DNA of 64,000 nt from Anaerolineaceae bacterium (GTDB lineage: Bacteria; Chloroflexota; Anaerolineae; Aggregatilineales; Phototrophicaceae): assembly GCA_020634135.1 (NCBI GenBank), contig JACKCG010000002.1, forward strand, positions 248,001-312,000, in the 5' to 3' direction. Both the position numbers and the translations under genes were made by a program. Under the pieces are notes generated by a model that did no database searches, was not told the DNA's origin, and worked only from the letters and a program-made list of their open reading frames with translations. Of this stretch, positions 24,220 to 34,018 are shown in pieces. The first letter of the stretch is position 1. Every line of letters starts with the position of its first letter.

Positions 24220-27200
24220 ATGCAGCAAAAAAAACCTGTAGTTCAAGATTATTACAATACAGCCCAATCGCCCCTATCAAAATTACGCTTAGGAAGACTA
24301 TGGCAGTGGTTGACTGAGCCGGATGCTTCGATTCAGGATGCAGAAGAGCGCCACAAAGCACAGTATATTGCCGCGATGCTGGTGGTGATCTTGCTCGCCG
24401 TAGTGCCTTTCGGCCTGATTCTGGCACGCATGGACCCGATACAGGGTGACATAGAGAACAGACAGGTTATTCTGACCGCCCTCAGCGGCCTGCTTTTCGT
24501 CGCCAGTTACCGGTTAAGCCGCACCTCGCATTACCACGCAGCCACGCTGGTAGCCGTTATATCCGGCACCATGAGTATATTGGCGTTGTTCCTTATTCGT
24601 GCCGACAGCTTCGAGGCCGATTATTCTTTCCTGATTTTCTTAGTTCCGCCCACCCTGGCCGTGAGTATCGTGATGTCAAGGCGGGCAAGTGCCCTGTTCA
24701 TGATCTTTTGCTCGCTGGCCTTACTGGTGCTGCCGCAGATCGTTAACCAGGAGATACCCTGGTCATCCCAGCGGCTCGTGCCGTTCATCGCCTATGTCAT
24801 CACATCGGCCACGATTCTGCTGTATATCTATCATCGCAACCAACTAGAGGCTGAACGACTGGCGGTTCTGTACAGCAGGGATACCAGCCTGCGAGCGTAT
24901 GCCCTGCTGGAACAGCGCATTGCCGAGCGCACGCATGAACTTTCACAGGCGAACCAGAAACTGCGCGACCAGATACAGGAACGCGAACAGGCGGAGGTAG
25001 CTCTAGCCAAAGAGCGCACGTTGCTGCGTACCATTATTGACAGTATTCCCGATATGATTTATGTCAAAAACCTGGATGAGCGCATTATTGTGAGTAACGA
25101 GGCGCATCGCCAGTATCTTGATGCCGCTTCATTTAAGGATGTCATCGGCAAAACGAACGCCGACCTGCTCCCGCCAGAGACTGCGGCGCGTTTTCAGGCC
25201 GACGATCAGCGCGTTATTCAGTCTGGACAGCCATTCTACGAAGAACATATCAGCACGACGCGAGAAGGCGAGTCGCGCTGGTTTGCGACTTTCAAAGTGC
25301 CACTCCGTAGCGCCACCAATGAGATTGCCGGCCTGGTCGGTATCAGCCGGGATATGACGGAGCGCAAACAGTGGGAAACTGCCCTTCAACAGGCTCATGA
25401 CAAGCTGGAAGCCCGGGTCGAAGCCCGTACCGCCGAGCTTCAACAGCAGTCACGCCTGCTGGATGCGATTCTCGCCAATACTCCCGATCATTTCTACGTG
25501 ATAGATGAGGAAGGGCGCTTCCTGTATGTCAGCCCAGGTGCTACCCAGTCACTGACCGGGATTAAATTACTGGAGACAAATGAGCTGGTCGGTGCGACAT
25601 GGGGTGCTGTGAATACCCTCAGTCACACGGTATCAAGTTTTGAAGCTGCCCGTGAAGACCTGTTCCAGCATGGAAAAGTAGTCACGGGCGAGTGGTCACT
25701 GAAAACACCAGCGGGCAGGCGGTATTATGAGTATACCTTCAGCCCGCTGCGCGATGACCAGGGGCAAATCACTTCCGCCGTCTGCACGGTGCATCATATC
25801 ACCGAGCGTAAACAAACCGCCCTCTCACTGGAACAATCCCGGGCTGAACTCCAGGCTAAGACCGAATCGCTGACTGTCATCAATACCATCGCGGATAGTA
25901 TTTACCGCTCGCTCGACGTCCAGACTATCATTGAAAAATCGCTGGATTCGATTGTGGCCTATACTCACGTGCCGGCTGCGGCCATCCTCTCTTTGGATGA
26001 AGCGCGGCAGGTATTGGAGATCATGTCGCCACGCGGGTTTGCGCCGGATACCTTGCGCGTCGGTTCCGTTCTTCCGGTGGAAGGCAGCTTGAGCGGGATT
26101 GCGGTTAAACGGCGGGAAATTGTCATCTCCACCGAGCTGCTACAGGATGATCGCGCCGTCCCTGTCGTGCTTGAACAACTGGAAAAACAGGACTTAACAT
26201 TCGCGGTAATTGTGCCACTGCTGTTTCAGGAAAAAGTTGTCGGTACGCTCAACCTGATCTTCGATAAACCGCATGATCTGCCGCCCAGTGAACGCGAAAC
26301 CCTGCTGGCAATCGGTAATACTATCGCGCTGGCGGTCACCAATGCCCGTTATGTTGAACAGATCAAGGCGGAAATACAGGTACGGGAACGGGCCGAATAT
26401 GCCGAACGCCGTCAGCGTATTCTGGCGCAGACTTTAGCGTCCACTGCCTCCGTCATCAACAGCACTCTGGAGCTTGACCAGGTACTGGACGCGATTATGG
26501 CCTCCATTGAATTGGTCATCGCTTACGATACATGCAATATTATGCTCATTAAGGATGGCGTGGCGCAGATCGTGCGTGGGCGCGGGTTTGAGGACTATGG
26601 CATTGAAGCGGACATCATTGGTTTGCGTTTTACGATCAAAGATACACCTAATCTCCGTGACATGGCCGCAACACGGGAGCCATATCTCATCGGTGATACA
26701 CGCACCCACCCCGAATGGATTGTGATTGATCTGGTGGAATGGGTTGCTTCCTATCTGGGTGTGCCGATTGAGATTGACGACGAGGTTATCGGTATCCTCA
26801 ATATGGACAGTGCCGAGGCACACGCCTTTACCCAGGCCGACACGCGCATCATCCAGGCCTTTGCTGACCAGGCCGCTATCGCCATCCGTAATGCCCGTCT
26901 GTACCACGCCACACGCCGCCGCCAGCAGTACCTGGCGACCTTACGCCGTGTGAGCCGCCGCAGTGTCCCGGAGCGTGACCCGGCGAATTTTATGCGCGCT
27001 GTTGTGCAGGCGCTGGTAGATGAATTTCATTATGCCGGGGCGGTCATTATGCTGGGTGATGATGAACAGCGCGAAATGCGCGTTGGCGCGTTGGTCTATG
27101 GTTTCAATCGCGCTCAGGACATTGATTATAGTGGCTACCACCAGTCGTATGACGCGGGCATTTACGGTTGGGTCATGCGTCACGGCCAACCCCGGTTAAT

Positions 27201-28530
27201 ACAGGATACCAGTTTTGACGAGGACTATCTGGAAGTGGATTTCGCCTATGGCAGTCAGGTCGCTGTACCGATCCGGCAGTATGGCAAGACCATTGGCCTG
27301 TTGGCGGTATCCCGTGTGGAGAAATATGGCTTTGATGAGCTTGATCTGGAAGCGATGATTGAGCTGGCCGAAGAATTAGCTCTCAGCCTGGACAATGTGC
27401 GTCTGAATGAAAAGACCGAACAGTATGCCGGGGAACTCGAAAAACGGGTTGCGGAGCGCACTGCCGAGGTTGAGACTGAACGCGCCCAACTCCATACCAT
27501 CCTCAATTCGATGAAAGAGGGCGTAGCCGGGATCATCTTTGGTGACCCGCCGGTTCGGTATGTCAATACGGCACTGGGTACAATGCTCGATTCTGCTACC
27601 CTGGACTGGAACAGCGCGGTACTCTGGCAGGGTGAATCGGAAGAATACATTCAGCGGGTTTATGAGACGGTGATTCAGGGAGGGATTTGGCAAGGCGAAC
27701 GGTATATTCAGCGCGACGATGGTCATTCTTTTGATGCTGCTGTCACGATGATGCGTATCGGCAGTTCGCCGTCGAATGCCCTGGGGCTGGTCATGATGGT
27801 GCGCGACATCAGCCAGGAGAAAGAGCTGGATAAGAAGAAAGCCCGGTTTGTCGCCAATGCTTCCCACGAACTACGCACGCCGATCACGAATCTGATGACT
27901 CGGCTGTATTTGATGCGCAGGCAACCAGACCAGAATGAAGAGCATTTCCAGATTCTGGAGCGGGTGGCGACACGCATGAAACAGTTGGTGGAAGATATGC
28001 TGGAATTTACACGATTCGAGCATGGCGTGATCCCGGTGATTGTGCAGGAATCCGATCTGCGCCTGTTGGTCACGGATGTGGTCGAACTTCAGCAAGCTGA
28101 AGCCGTGCGGCAGAATATCACCTTAATGCTGGAAATACCGGAAAACCCTGTTATTGCGGCCATTGACTCGGGACGCATGAACCAGGTTGTGACCAACCTG
28201 GTTGTCAACGCGATCCACTACACGCCGGATGGTGGGCAGATTCGCGTCCGCCTGGAAACAGAGTCTGATGCCGATCAGGGGCCGATGGCTGTAATCCGGG
28301 TGCGCGATACCGGCATTGGTATTGCGCCCGAAAATCTGGAGTTGATCTTTACGCCGTTCTTCCGGGTGCAGGGCATTTCTGGCGGTGGTTCCGGGCTGGG
28401 ACTCAGCATATCAAAGGAAATTGTCGAGCGGCATGGCGGTACGTTGACAGTTGAAAGCCAGGCGAAGCAGGGGAGTTGCTTTGTGATTCGTATCCCGCTC
28501 AAAAACAGCCGACCCTTGACGGATGATTAG
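24220..28530 (+). CDS. Multi-sensor hybrid-free histidine kinase (6 TM, PAS/GAF array)
   Basis: A 1436-residue kinase. In order (approximate residues): six membrane helices (50-206), coiled coil (207-275), PAS (275-395), PAS (410-535), GAF (555-700), GAF (720-890), GAF (905-1060), coiled coil, PAS (1095-1200), dimerisation domain with phospho-acceptor H1216 in NASHELRTPI, and HATPase with N-box NQVVTNLVVNAIHYT, G1 DTGIGIAP and G2 GGGSGLGLSI. All catalytic motifs are intact. There is no receiver domain and no response regulator gene nearby, so it is an orphan sensor. The many GAF/PAS units suggest integration of small ligands or redox/light signals. The next gene, 59 bases downstream, encodes a double-FHA protein. 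Confidence 0.92.
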   Translation: MQQKKPVVQDYYNTAQSPLSKLRLGRLWQWLTEPDASIQDAEERHKAQYIAAMLVVILLAVVPFGLILARMDPIQGDIENRQVILTALSGLLFVASYRLSRTSHYHAATLVAVISGTMSILALFLIRADSFEADYSFLIFLVPPTLAVSIVMSRRASALFMIFCSLALLVLPQIVNQEIPWSSQRLVPFIAYVITSATILLYIYHRNQLEAERLAVLYSRDTSLRAYALLEQRIAERTHELSQANQKLRDQIQEREQAEVALAKERTLLRTIIDSIPDMIYVKNLDERIIVSNEAHRQYLDAASFKDVIGKTNADLLPPETAARFQADDQRVIQSGQPFYEEHISTTREGESRWFATFKVPLRSATNEIAGLVGISRDMTERKQWETALQQAHDKLEARVEARTAELQQQSRLLDAILANTPDHFYVIDEEGRFLYVSPGATQSLTGIKLLETNELVGATWGAVNTLSHTVSSFEAAREDLFQHGKVVTGEWSLKTPAGRRYYEYTFSPLRDDQGQITSAVCTVHHITERKQTALSLEQSRAELQAKTESLTVINTIADSIYRSLDVQTIIEKSLDSIVAYTHVPAAAILSLDEARQVLEIMSPRGFAPDTLRVGSVLPVEGSLSGIAVKRREIVISTELLQDDRAVPVVLEQLEKQDLTFAVIVPLLFQEKVVGTLNLIFDKPHDLPPSERETLLAIGNTIALAVTNARYVEQIKAEIQVRERAEYAERRQRILAQTLASTASVINSTLELDQVLDAIMASIELVIAYDTCNIMLIKDGVAQIVRGRGFEDYGIEADIIGLRFTIKDTPNLRDMAATREPYLIGDTRTHPEWIVIDLVEWVASYLGVPIEIDDEVIGILNMDSAEAHAFTQADTRIIQAFADQAAIAIRNARLYHATRRRQQYLATLRRVSRRSVPERDPANFMRAVVQALVDEFHYAGAVIMLGDDEQREMRVGALVYGFNRAQDIDYSGYHQSYDAGIYGWVMRHGQPRLIQDTSFDEDYLEVDFAYGSQVAVPIRQYGKTIGLLAVSRVEKYGFDELDLEAMIELAEELALSLDNVRLNEKTEQYAGELEKRVAERTAEVETERAQLHTILNSMKEGVAGIIFGDPPVRYVNTALGTMLDSATLDWNSAVLWQGESEEYIQRVYETVIQGGIWQGERYIQRDDGHSFDAAVTMMRIGSSPSNALGLVMMVRDISQEKELDKKKARFVANASHELRTPITNLMTRLYLMRRQPDQNEEHFQILERVATRMKQLVEDMLEFTRFEHGVIPVIVQESDLRLLVTDVVELQQAEAVRQNITLMLEIPENPVIAAIDSGRMNQVVTNLVVNAIHYTPDGGQIRVRLETESDADQGPMAVIRVRDTGIGIAPENLELIFTPFFRVQGISGGGSGLGLSISKEIVERHGGTLTVESQAKQGSCFVIRIPLKNSRPLTDD

Positions 28531-28542
28531 TTCAGATTGTGC

Positions 28543-28548
28543 TATACT
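28543..28548 (+). promoter_or_regulatory. Extended -10 element before the FHA gene
   Basis: TGCTATACT places TG one base before TATACT, an extended -10. Its only upstream TTGACG is 21 bases away, too far for a normal -35. It would give the FHA gene its own transcript. Confidence 0.4.
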
Positions 28549-28589
28549 TTGTGCAGCACTGATTTGTAAATGCCCGGAGCGTGTTCTGC

Positions 28590-29276
28590 ATGAGTGACTA
28601 TACCCTGAGCCTCGCAAAAATCACCTGGCGTCACCCGCAAACTGGCGTTATTCAAGAGTTTGTTTTGACTGAAGGCGCTACCGCCACAATTGGTCGCCAG
28701 GCCGGGAGTGATGTGTGTATCCCGGAGCAGCATGTTTCTCGTCAGCACGCGGTCATCAATTACCGGGACGGCATTTTCATGATTACCGACCTGGGCAGCG
28801 CCAACGGTACGTTTGTTAATGACCGGCAGCTTACTGAACCTTTTCCATTGGCATCGGGCGATGAAATCCGTCTGTATGTGCCTGTGCTCAGGTTTTCCGC
28901 CACGGTTACCGAAGAAGACCAGCGTAATGCTGAAGAACACGGCACGCTGATTACGGCCACGATCAACACGGGCAAGGGCAAATTGATTATCACCACCGGC
29001 CCGCAGGAAGGCAACGTGATTCCGCTATTATTGAACAAAATCACGATTGGGCGGGCAACCAGCAAAGCCGATTGGGAAGTCGGATTGCAGGACCCGGCAG
29101 TGTCGCGCCCGCACGCACGCCTGGAACTGGTGGATAATAACTGGGTCCTCTATGACCTGGGGAGCGCTAACGGCACGCTGGTGAATAACACCGCGATCAC
29201 CGACAAAGGCCGCCCGCTGCGCGATGGCGACATCCTCACCCTCGGCTCGACCATCGTCCTGTTTCGGGCGGGGTAG
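28590..29276 (+). CDS. Double FHA-domain protein
   Basis: A 228-residue soluble protein made of two forkhead-associated domains. The first (about 28-100) has TIGRQAGSDVCI, EQHVSRQHAVI and DLGSANGTFVN; the second (about 150-225) has TIGRATSKADW, AVSRPHARLELV and DLGSANGTLVN. The GR, SRxH and NGT residues that bind phosphothreonine are present in both. It probably bridges threonine-phosphorylated partners. No Ser/Thr kinase is encoded in the window, so the partner is unknown. ATG 28590 follows GGAG at ten bases. It ends at a bidirectional terminator. Confidence 0.9.
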   Translation: MSDYTLSLAKITWRHPQTGVIQEFVLTEGATATIGRQAGSDVCIPEQHVSRQHAVINYRDGIFMITDLGSANGTFVNDRQLTEPFPLASGDEIRLYVPVLRFSATVTEEDQRNAEEHGTLITATINTGKGKLIITTGPQEGNVIPLLLNKITIGRATSKADWEVGLQDPAVSRPHARLELVDNNWVLYDLGSANGTLVNNTAITDKGRPLRDGDILTLGSTIVLFRAG

Positions 29277-29289
29277 ATTAAGAAATAAA

Positions 29290-29322
29290 ACGCGCCCCTC
29301 GTCATGGAGGGGCGTTTCTTTT
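29290..29322. terminator. Bidirectional terminator between FHA and M24 genes
   Basis: CGCCCCTC (29293-29300) pairs with GAGGGGCG (29307-29314). TTTCTTTT follows on the plus strand, and the mirror side AAATAAAA gives a T-run for the minus-strand peptidase gene. Confidence 0.85.
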
Positions 29323-29334
29323 GAAAAGTGCGAC

Positions 29335-30435
29335 CTACATCTGCAATTTGCGTGGGAAGGTCGTCAGAATCTCAGCGCCATTTTCCGTAATCACGACATC
29401 GTCCTCAATCCGTACCCCGCCCAGCCCTGGCACATAGATGCCCGGCTCAATCGTGAAGGTCATGCCCGGTTGTAAGGTGTCCTCGACACCGGAGGCGATC
29501 TGTGGGATGAGTTCGTGGCCGTCCATCCCCAGGCCATGCCCGGTGCGGTGCGTGAAGTACACGCCATACCCGGCGGCTTCGATCACATCACGGGCGGCTT
29601 TATCCACCGCGCCCATTGTGACACCCGGCCCGGCGACGGCTTTCGCGGCTTCGTTGGCGGCCAGCACGGTATCGTAGATTTTCTGCATTTCGGCGCTGGG
29701 TGTGCCGATGCAGAAGGTGCGGGTGATGTCTGCCGGGTAGCCACCGAAACGCCCGCCGAAGTCCACCAGGAAAAATTCGTCCCTGCCGAGTTTGCGATCC
29801 GTCAGCATCCCGTGTGGCAGGGCGCTGTTCGGGCCGGTCTGTACCAGCGGCTCAAAGGCGATACCCTGACTGCCGAGGGCGCTCAATTCGTCAGATAGGA
29901 ACGTGGCGATTTCACGCTCCGTCATTCCCGGTTTGACCCACGCCAGCATTTTATCCAGTGCCTGTTCGCTGATGTGAATCGCCCGGCGCATGGCGGCCAC
30001 TTCGTCGGCGTTCTTGATGGCGCGAATCAAGGTGATGTCCCGTTCGACGGCGCTTACCTGTAAAGTTGGGTCAGCCTGAAGGAAGGCCAGCCATTCAGTG
30101 ACGCGCATCGTCAGGCCATCCACGCCCAATGTTTTGCCGGTCAGGCCGAGTTCACGCACGGCCTCCGCGAACGCTTCCGCGTAGCCGTCGGTATCCGACC
30201 AGGCGAAAGGCCGGGCATCAAGGTCAGGCCGCTGGTCGAGCTTCGAGGCTTCTAGCTGCGGGATAATCAGCGATAAATCTCCATCACGGGTAAAAATGGC
30301 GATGGTGGGGCGCTCGGACAGGTGAAACTGCAAGCCAGTGAAATAAATCATGTTCGAGCCGGGGACGATGACAATCGCGTCCACGCCGCCGATTTCCAGC
30401 AGTCGCGCTCGTCGTTGGGCGTAATCTATGGTCAT
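29335..30435 (-). CDS. M24-family Xaa-Pro dipeptidase/aminopeptidase
   Basis: A 366-residue pita-bread metallopeptidase that cleaves X-Pro bonds in peptides. An N-terminal creatinase-like domain (residues 1-130) precedes the catalytic domain. The dinuclear metal ligands are visible: D in DFGGRFGGYPADITRTF (two aspartates), H in HRTGHGLGMDGHE, E in FTIEPGIYV and E in RIEDDVVI. There is no signal peptide, so it is cytosolic. GAGGAG lies 12 bases upstream of ATG 30435. It follows the beta-propeller gene on the same strand after 60 bases and may share its transcript. Confidence 0.92.
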   Translation of the reverse strand: MTIDYAQRRARLLEIGGVDAIVIVPGSNMIYFTGLQFHLSERPTIAIFTRDGDLSLIIPQLEASKLDQRPDLDARPFAWSDTDGYAEAFAEAVRELGLTGKTLGVDGLTMRVTEWLAFLQADPTLQVSAVERDITLIRAIKNADEVAAMRRAIHISEQALDKMLAWVKPGMTEREIATFLSDELSALGSQGIAFEPLVQTGPNSALPHGMLTDRKLGRDEFFLVDFGGRFGGYPADITRTFCIGTPSAEMQKIYDTVLAANEAAKAVAGPGVTMGAVDKAARDVIEAAGYGVYFTHRTGHGLGMDGHELIPQIASGVEDTLQPGMTFTIEPGIYVPGLGGVRIEDDVVITENGAEILTTFPRKLQM

Positions 30436-30495
30436 AGTTGTTGTCTGCTCCTCTGTTGATGGAAACAGCCCTATTATAACCGGAAACCGAATCGA

Positions 30496-33084
30496 TTATC
30501 TTGTAACCTGTTCCCCGGTGGATATATCCCAGTAGCGGACGTAATCCAGGTAGCGGACTTCAATAATGGTCTGATCCACAAACTGCCACTTCATACCGTT
30601 GGGAATCGGCAGCCGGTAGATCGGCTGGCGGTCGTAGTACAACTCTGGCAGATTTTGTAAATCCCAGACACGCAGCACCACACCGCGAATCACCAGATAG
30701 CGGTTATCCGGGCTGAACTGCACTTCATCCGCTCTGCCGTTCACGTCAATCGGGAAGTTTTCCAGCGTATTGAGATTCCAGACTGTCAGGCCACCGTATT
30801 CATAGCCGAATGATCCCGAGTCCGTATAAACCGCTATCAGGCTGCGATCGTCGGAAAAGACAAACCTGGTGGGGCCTTCGTTGGGATGAGTGTAAATTTG
30901 CCGGAGCGCCCCGGTGGTCATGTCGAATGCCCTAACGCCGCCATACCCGCCAACCAGGATTTGATCACGTCCGTAGTCCCAGTAGGTGCGCCCGCTCGGA
31001 CTGCCCAGGGATTCTATCTGAATAGGCGCTTGTGGAATATGCCACAGGCCACTATACCAACCGTAGATAATCAGCGCGGAATCCGTCAGCGGACTCCAGC
31101 GGAGCGATACCCCCCGCTCCAGTACCTGAACCATATCGCCGGTAACCGTATCCCAGACCACTGTATTGACCGGACTAGACCAATGCCCCGGAAACATGCC
31201 TACTTCTGCGAGCAGGTAATGGCAGGTTGGCGACCATTGGAAAGAATCGGGTGTGTCAATGAAACTGCTTTGCAGAATAACCACTTCAGCCCCCGCCGAG
31301 TCCACCAGAGCCAGACGGCGACTGGCCGGGTCAAAGTACGGGGTGAGCGGGCGATAATACGCACCATCAGGGTACGGGCAGGTATCGGATGTGCTCCTGT
31401 ACGAGCGGGAAAATTCACCAGGTGAATTGGCGACACTGACGGCGACCGGCGCGGCGTCCCCCGGTGTAATCAGTGGAGATGCGGCAATACGTTCCCCGGT
31501 GATAATATTCCAGCGGGAATACCCACTCCCCATATCTATTGTGGTCGCGTCCACAAAATGGATTGAGTAGCCACGGTGCGGCAGAAAATGGCGGTAGGCC
31601 GGTGCGCCGCTGCTGGTGATATGCTGTAAATCCCAGACGTACAGCGTAGAGCTACGGTAAGCATCAACTACCTGTACCAGATACCGGCTGTCAGGACTGA
31701 TCGCTACATCGCCACTTCCTAACCGCATATAGGGGCGACCATAATAGGGTAGTTGATAGCTTATACCGGTTGCCTGATTCCAGATAGCGATGCCGTACCG
31801 GGGATCAGGGCGGTTATAGGGGCCAGTCGAATAGACCAGCAGCCAGTCGGTATCCCCTAGCCGGGAAAAACGAACCGGGCCACGGCGGTTCCCAACGCCG
31901 AAAAATCCAACCTGCTGCCCGGTATGGAGGTCATAAGCCGCGACTCCGTTATCCGCTGCTACCGGCACAGCCAGCAGTTGGCCGCGTGCCGTATCCCACT
32001 CCATTGAGAGGAAATTATGGATTGCTGCCCGCGACCAATAAGAATAATTATCAACGGAAACCCCCTTGGTCAGCAGGATTTTGACATCCCCCGCCATCTG
32101 CCACAGGTAAGCGCCACTTCGTGTCTCAATGAGCAGCACATCCCCAGCAGGCCCCCAACTAATAGGGTGAGGGATGATATGCGCGTCCGGGAAAACTCCC
32201 ACTCGGCGGTTTTCAGCGATGTTCCACACGTAAGTATCGGTGACGCGCTGATTGCCCAGGGCGAAGGCCAGGTAACGGCAGTCCGGTGACCAGCCTGAAC
32301 TCTCGAAATAGGTCGCATCCACGTTTTCCAGCAGGGTTTGCACGACTTCCTTATTCGACAGCAGCACCACGCGCCGCTCATCAGGGAGGAAGGTCGGGAT
32401 AAGCCGGGTTGAACCAACTGCTTGGCAGGTCAATTCCTGGCCGTTAATAGCCAATAATGGCGGAGAAGAACCATCATAATTCAGCGGCGGAATCGGGGCT
32501 TCCTGGCCGGTGGTGAGGTCAAAACGAAAAATCTGCCCGTTGACCAGCGTTACCGTCACCGTTCCGGCGGCCATATCCCATCTATGCCCGCTGAGGTTAC
32601 GGTTGGTGATGTCATCAAAGACCGTTGTGATACGGGTCTGAACGTTCGCGGCGAAATTCCACAGGTACGCTCCGGCATCAGACTGCACCAGGGCAAAGCC
32701 CGAATCCGGCGACCAGTCTATAGCACGGGCATGAGGCACGCTGCCCACCCGCCCACCGTTCACCGTATCCCACACCACATAATCCCGGCTGGCATAGACA
32801 GCGGCGGTCAGGTAACGGCAGTCCGGCGACCACCCGATAATCCAGAAGGAATCGGCGGCCAATCCTTCTTCCAGCACCAGCACATTTTCCCCGGTTGACC
32901 AATCCACCAGCACGAAACGACTGTTTTGAAACTCGTAACGCGGGAACAGATTCACCCGCTGGTATGTGCCATGCTGTTCACAGTTATCGGGGATGCCGTC
33001 ATCAGCGGCGGCGGGAAGAAGGCCGGTAAAGGCAATCCACAAAAGCAGCGTAATCGGAAGAGCAAATCGGCCTGAGCGGAGCAT
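30496..33084 (-). CDS. Secreted WD40-like beta-propeller protein
   Basis: An 862-residue exported protein. The ATG at 33084 is followed by signal peptide MLRSGRFALPITLLLWIAF ending in PAAADD, with AGGA upstream; the frame is open to 33324 but not plausible there. The mature part has many repeats of the form WSPDCRYL-x-VWDTVNGG-x-V (for example WSPDCRYLTAAVYAS, WSPDCRYLAFALG, ISPDSRYLVQVVDA, FSPDNRYLVIRGVV), enough for two seven-bladed propellers. Cysteines recur at the same place in several blades. The role is probably protein or ligand binding outside the cell. No enzymatic motif is seen. Confidence 0.85.
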   Translation of the reverse strand: MLRSGRFALPITLLLWIAFTGLLPAAADDGIPDNCEQHGTYQRVNLFPRYEFQNSRFVLVDWSTGENVLVLEEGLAADSFWIIGWSPDCRYLTAAVYASRDYVVWDTVNGGRVGSVPHARAIDWSPDSGFALVQSDAGAYLWNFAANVQTRITTVFDDITNRNLSGHRWDMAAGTVTVTLVNGQIFRFDLTTGQEAPIPPLNYDGSSPPLLAINGQELTCQAVGSTRLIPTFLPDERRVVLLSNKEVVQTLLENVDATYFESSGWSPDCRYLAFALGNQRVTDTYVWNIAENRRVGVFPDAHIIPHPISWGPAGDVLLIETRSGAYLWQMAGDVKILLTKGVSVDNYSYWSRAAIHNFLSMEWDTARGQLLAVPVAADNGVAAYDLHTGQQVGFFGVGNRRGPVRFSRLGDTDWLLVYSTGPYNRPDPRYGIAIWNQATGISYQLPYYGRPYMRLGSGDVAISPDSRYLVQVVDAYRSSTLYVWDLQHITSSGAPAYRHFLPHRGYSIHFVDATTIDMGSGYSRWNIITGERIAASPLITPGDAAPVAVSVANSPGEFSRSYRSTSDTCPYPDGAYYRPLTPYFDPASRRLALVDSAGAEVVILQSSFIDTPDSFQWSPTCHYLLAEVGMFPGHWSSPVNTVVWDTVTGDMVQVLERGVSLRWSPLTDSALIIYGWYSGLWHIPQAPIQIESLGSPSGRTYWDYGRDQILVGGYGGVRAFDMTTGALRQIYTHPNEGPTRFVFSDDRSLIAVYTDSGSFGYEYGGLTVWNLNTLENFPIDVNGRADEVQFSPDNRYLVIRGVVLRVWDLQNLPELYYDRQPIYRLPIPNGMKWQFVDQTIIEVRYLDYVRYWDISTGEQVTR

Positions 33085-33188
33085 TTGCTTACCATTCCTG
33101 AATAATAAGACATTATGGGTGTACTTATAGTTGATTGTACCCCGAAAACACTTACCTAACCTGACGACTGCGCAACGATGTGGATCAC

Positions 33189-33218
33189 TTTGCCATCTCA
33201 CCGCCGATTCGTTACAAT
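33189..33218 (+). promoter_or_regulatory. Candidate promoter for the anchored-protein pair
   Basis: TTTGCC (33189-33194) and TACAAT (33213-33218) are 18 bases apart and lie 68 bases before the ATG at 33286, in the 201-base gap between divergent genes. Confidence 0.4.
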
Positions 33219-33285
33219 TTGCGTATAGGCGAATGATTCTGTCCGGCCTATCTGCCAGGCATCCGAGTCGCAAAGAGCAAACCTC

Positions 33286-34011
33286 ATGTACCCCTCGGAG
33301 AACGTCACCAACCCGACCAACCACATAGGCCGCGCATTGCTGTGGATTTCTCTCATCCTGATTACCCTGGTGGTCAGTGCGCTGGTGCTGTTCGTCGTTG
33401 TGAATGGGCTGCCGGGTGGGAGTTCCGACGGGCTGCTGCTAGAGCAGGCTACCGAGACACCCAATTACCCGCTGACGGCGACGGCGCTGATTGAACAGGC
33501 CACCGCTAATCCCCAGGGCGCGCCCACATTAAGCAGCGGAGACGCGACCGTCTCTTTGTTGGATATGGAACGCACGGCAACGGCAGAAGCGGCGGCGGCT
33601 TTCACCGCACAGTCCGCGCCTGGATCATGCGCCTGGCAGTCATCCGTCTCCGGCGCGAACCCGGCGCTGCTGGGGCGGTTGCAGGCGGTGGACATGGCCG
33701 GTGTCACAGTGGTGGAGGAATACCCGTGCGGGCGAACCGGGGCGGGACTGCCGGTGGTGACGGCCTTGCACATCACGCTGCGGGTTGACAGCGTCACGGA
33801 TGAGGCGGCATTAGGGGGCAAGTTGGAGACGCTGCTGGCGGCGCTGGTCAACGATCCGTACACACCCCAGGATACGTTAAACCTGGTGTTTTCCGATGGC
33901 CGGACGCAGGTCGTGTACTGGGGAGTACCGGTGATTAACTTGCTGGCGGCATACCAGGATGGACAGCGTGGCGCGGCACTACTGGCGGCAGCGAACACAT
34001 CCCAGAGATAG
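33286..34011 (+). CDS. Membrane-anchored hypothetical protein
   Basis: A 241-residue protein I do not recognise. Residues 17-42 (LLWISLILITLVVSALVLFV) form one membrane helix after a short cytoplasmic start, and the rest is exposed outside. It has a Thr/Ala-rich segment (60-105) and a C-terminal soluble domain of about 130 residues with two cysteines (SCAWQS, EYPCGRT) that could pair. The C-terminal part has alternating strands and helices (TALHITLRVDSVTDEAALG, LNLVFSDGRTQVVYWG). It is followed seven bases later by a second single-TM protein gene, so the two are likely co-expressed. Confidence 0.65.
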   Translation: MYPSENVTNPTNHIGRALLWISLILITLVVSALVLFVVVNGLPGGSSDGLLLEQATETPNYPLTATALIEQATANPQGAPTLSSGDATVSLLDMERTATAEAAAAFTAQSAPGSCAWQSSVSGANPALLGRLQAVDMAGVTVVEEYPCGRTGAGLPVVTALHITLRVDSVTDEAALGGKLETLLAALVNDPYTPQDTLNLVFSDGRTQVVYWGVPVINLLAAYQDGQRGAALLAAANTSQR

Positions 34012-34018
34012 GTGGCTT

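Noticed and set aside
33085..33324. 80-residue extension of the beta-propeller protein before its signal peptide
   Set aside because: A signal peptide must be N-terminal, and AGGA precedes the ATG at 33084. The extension also covers the divergent gene's promoter.
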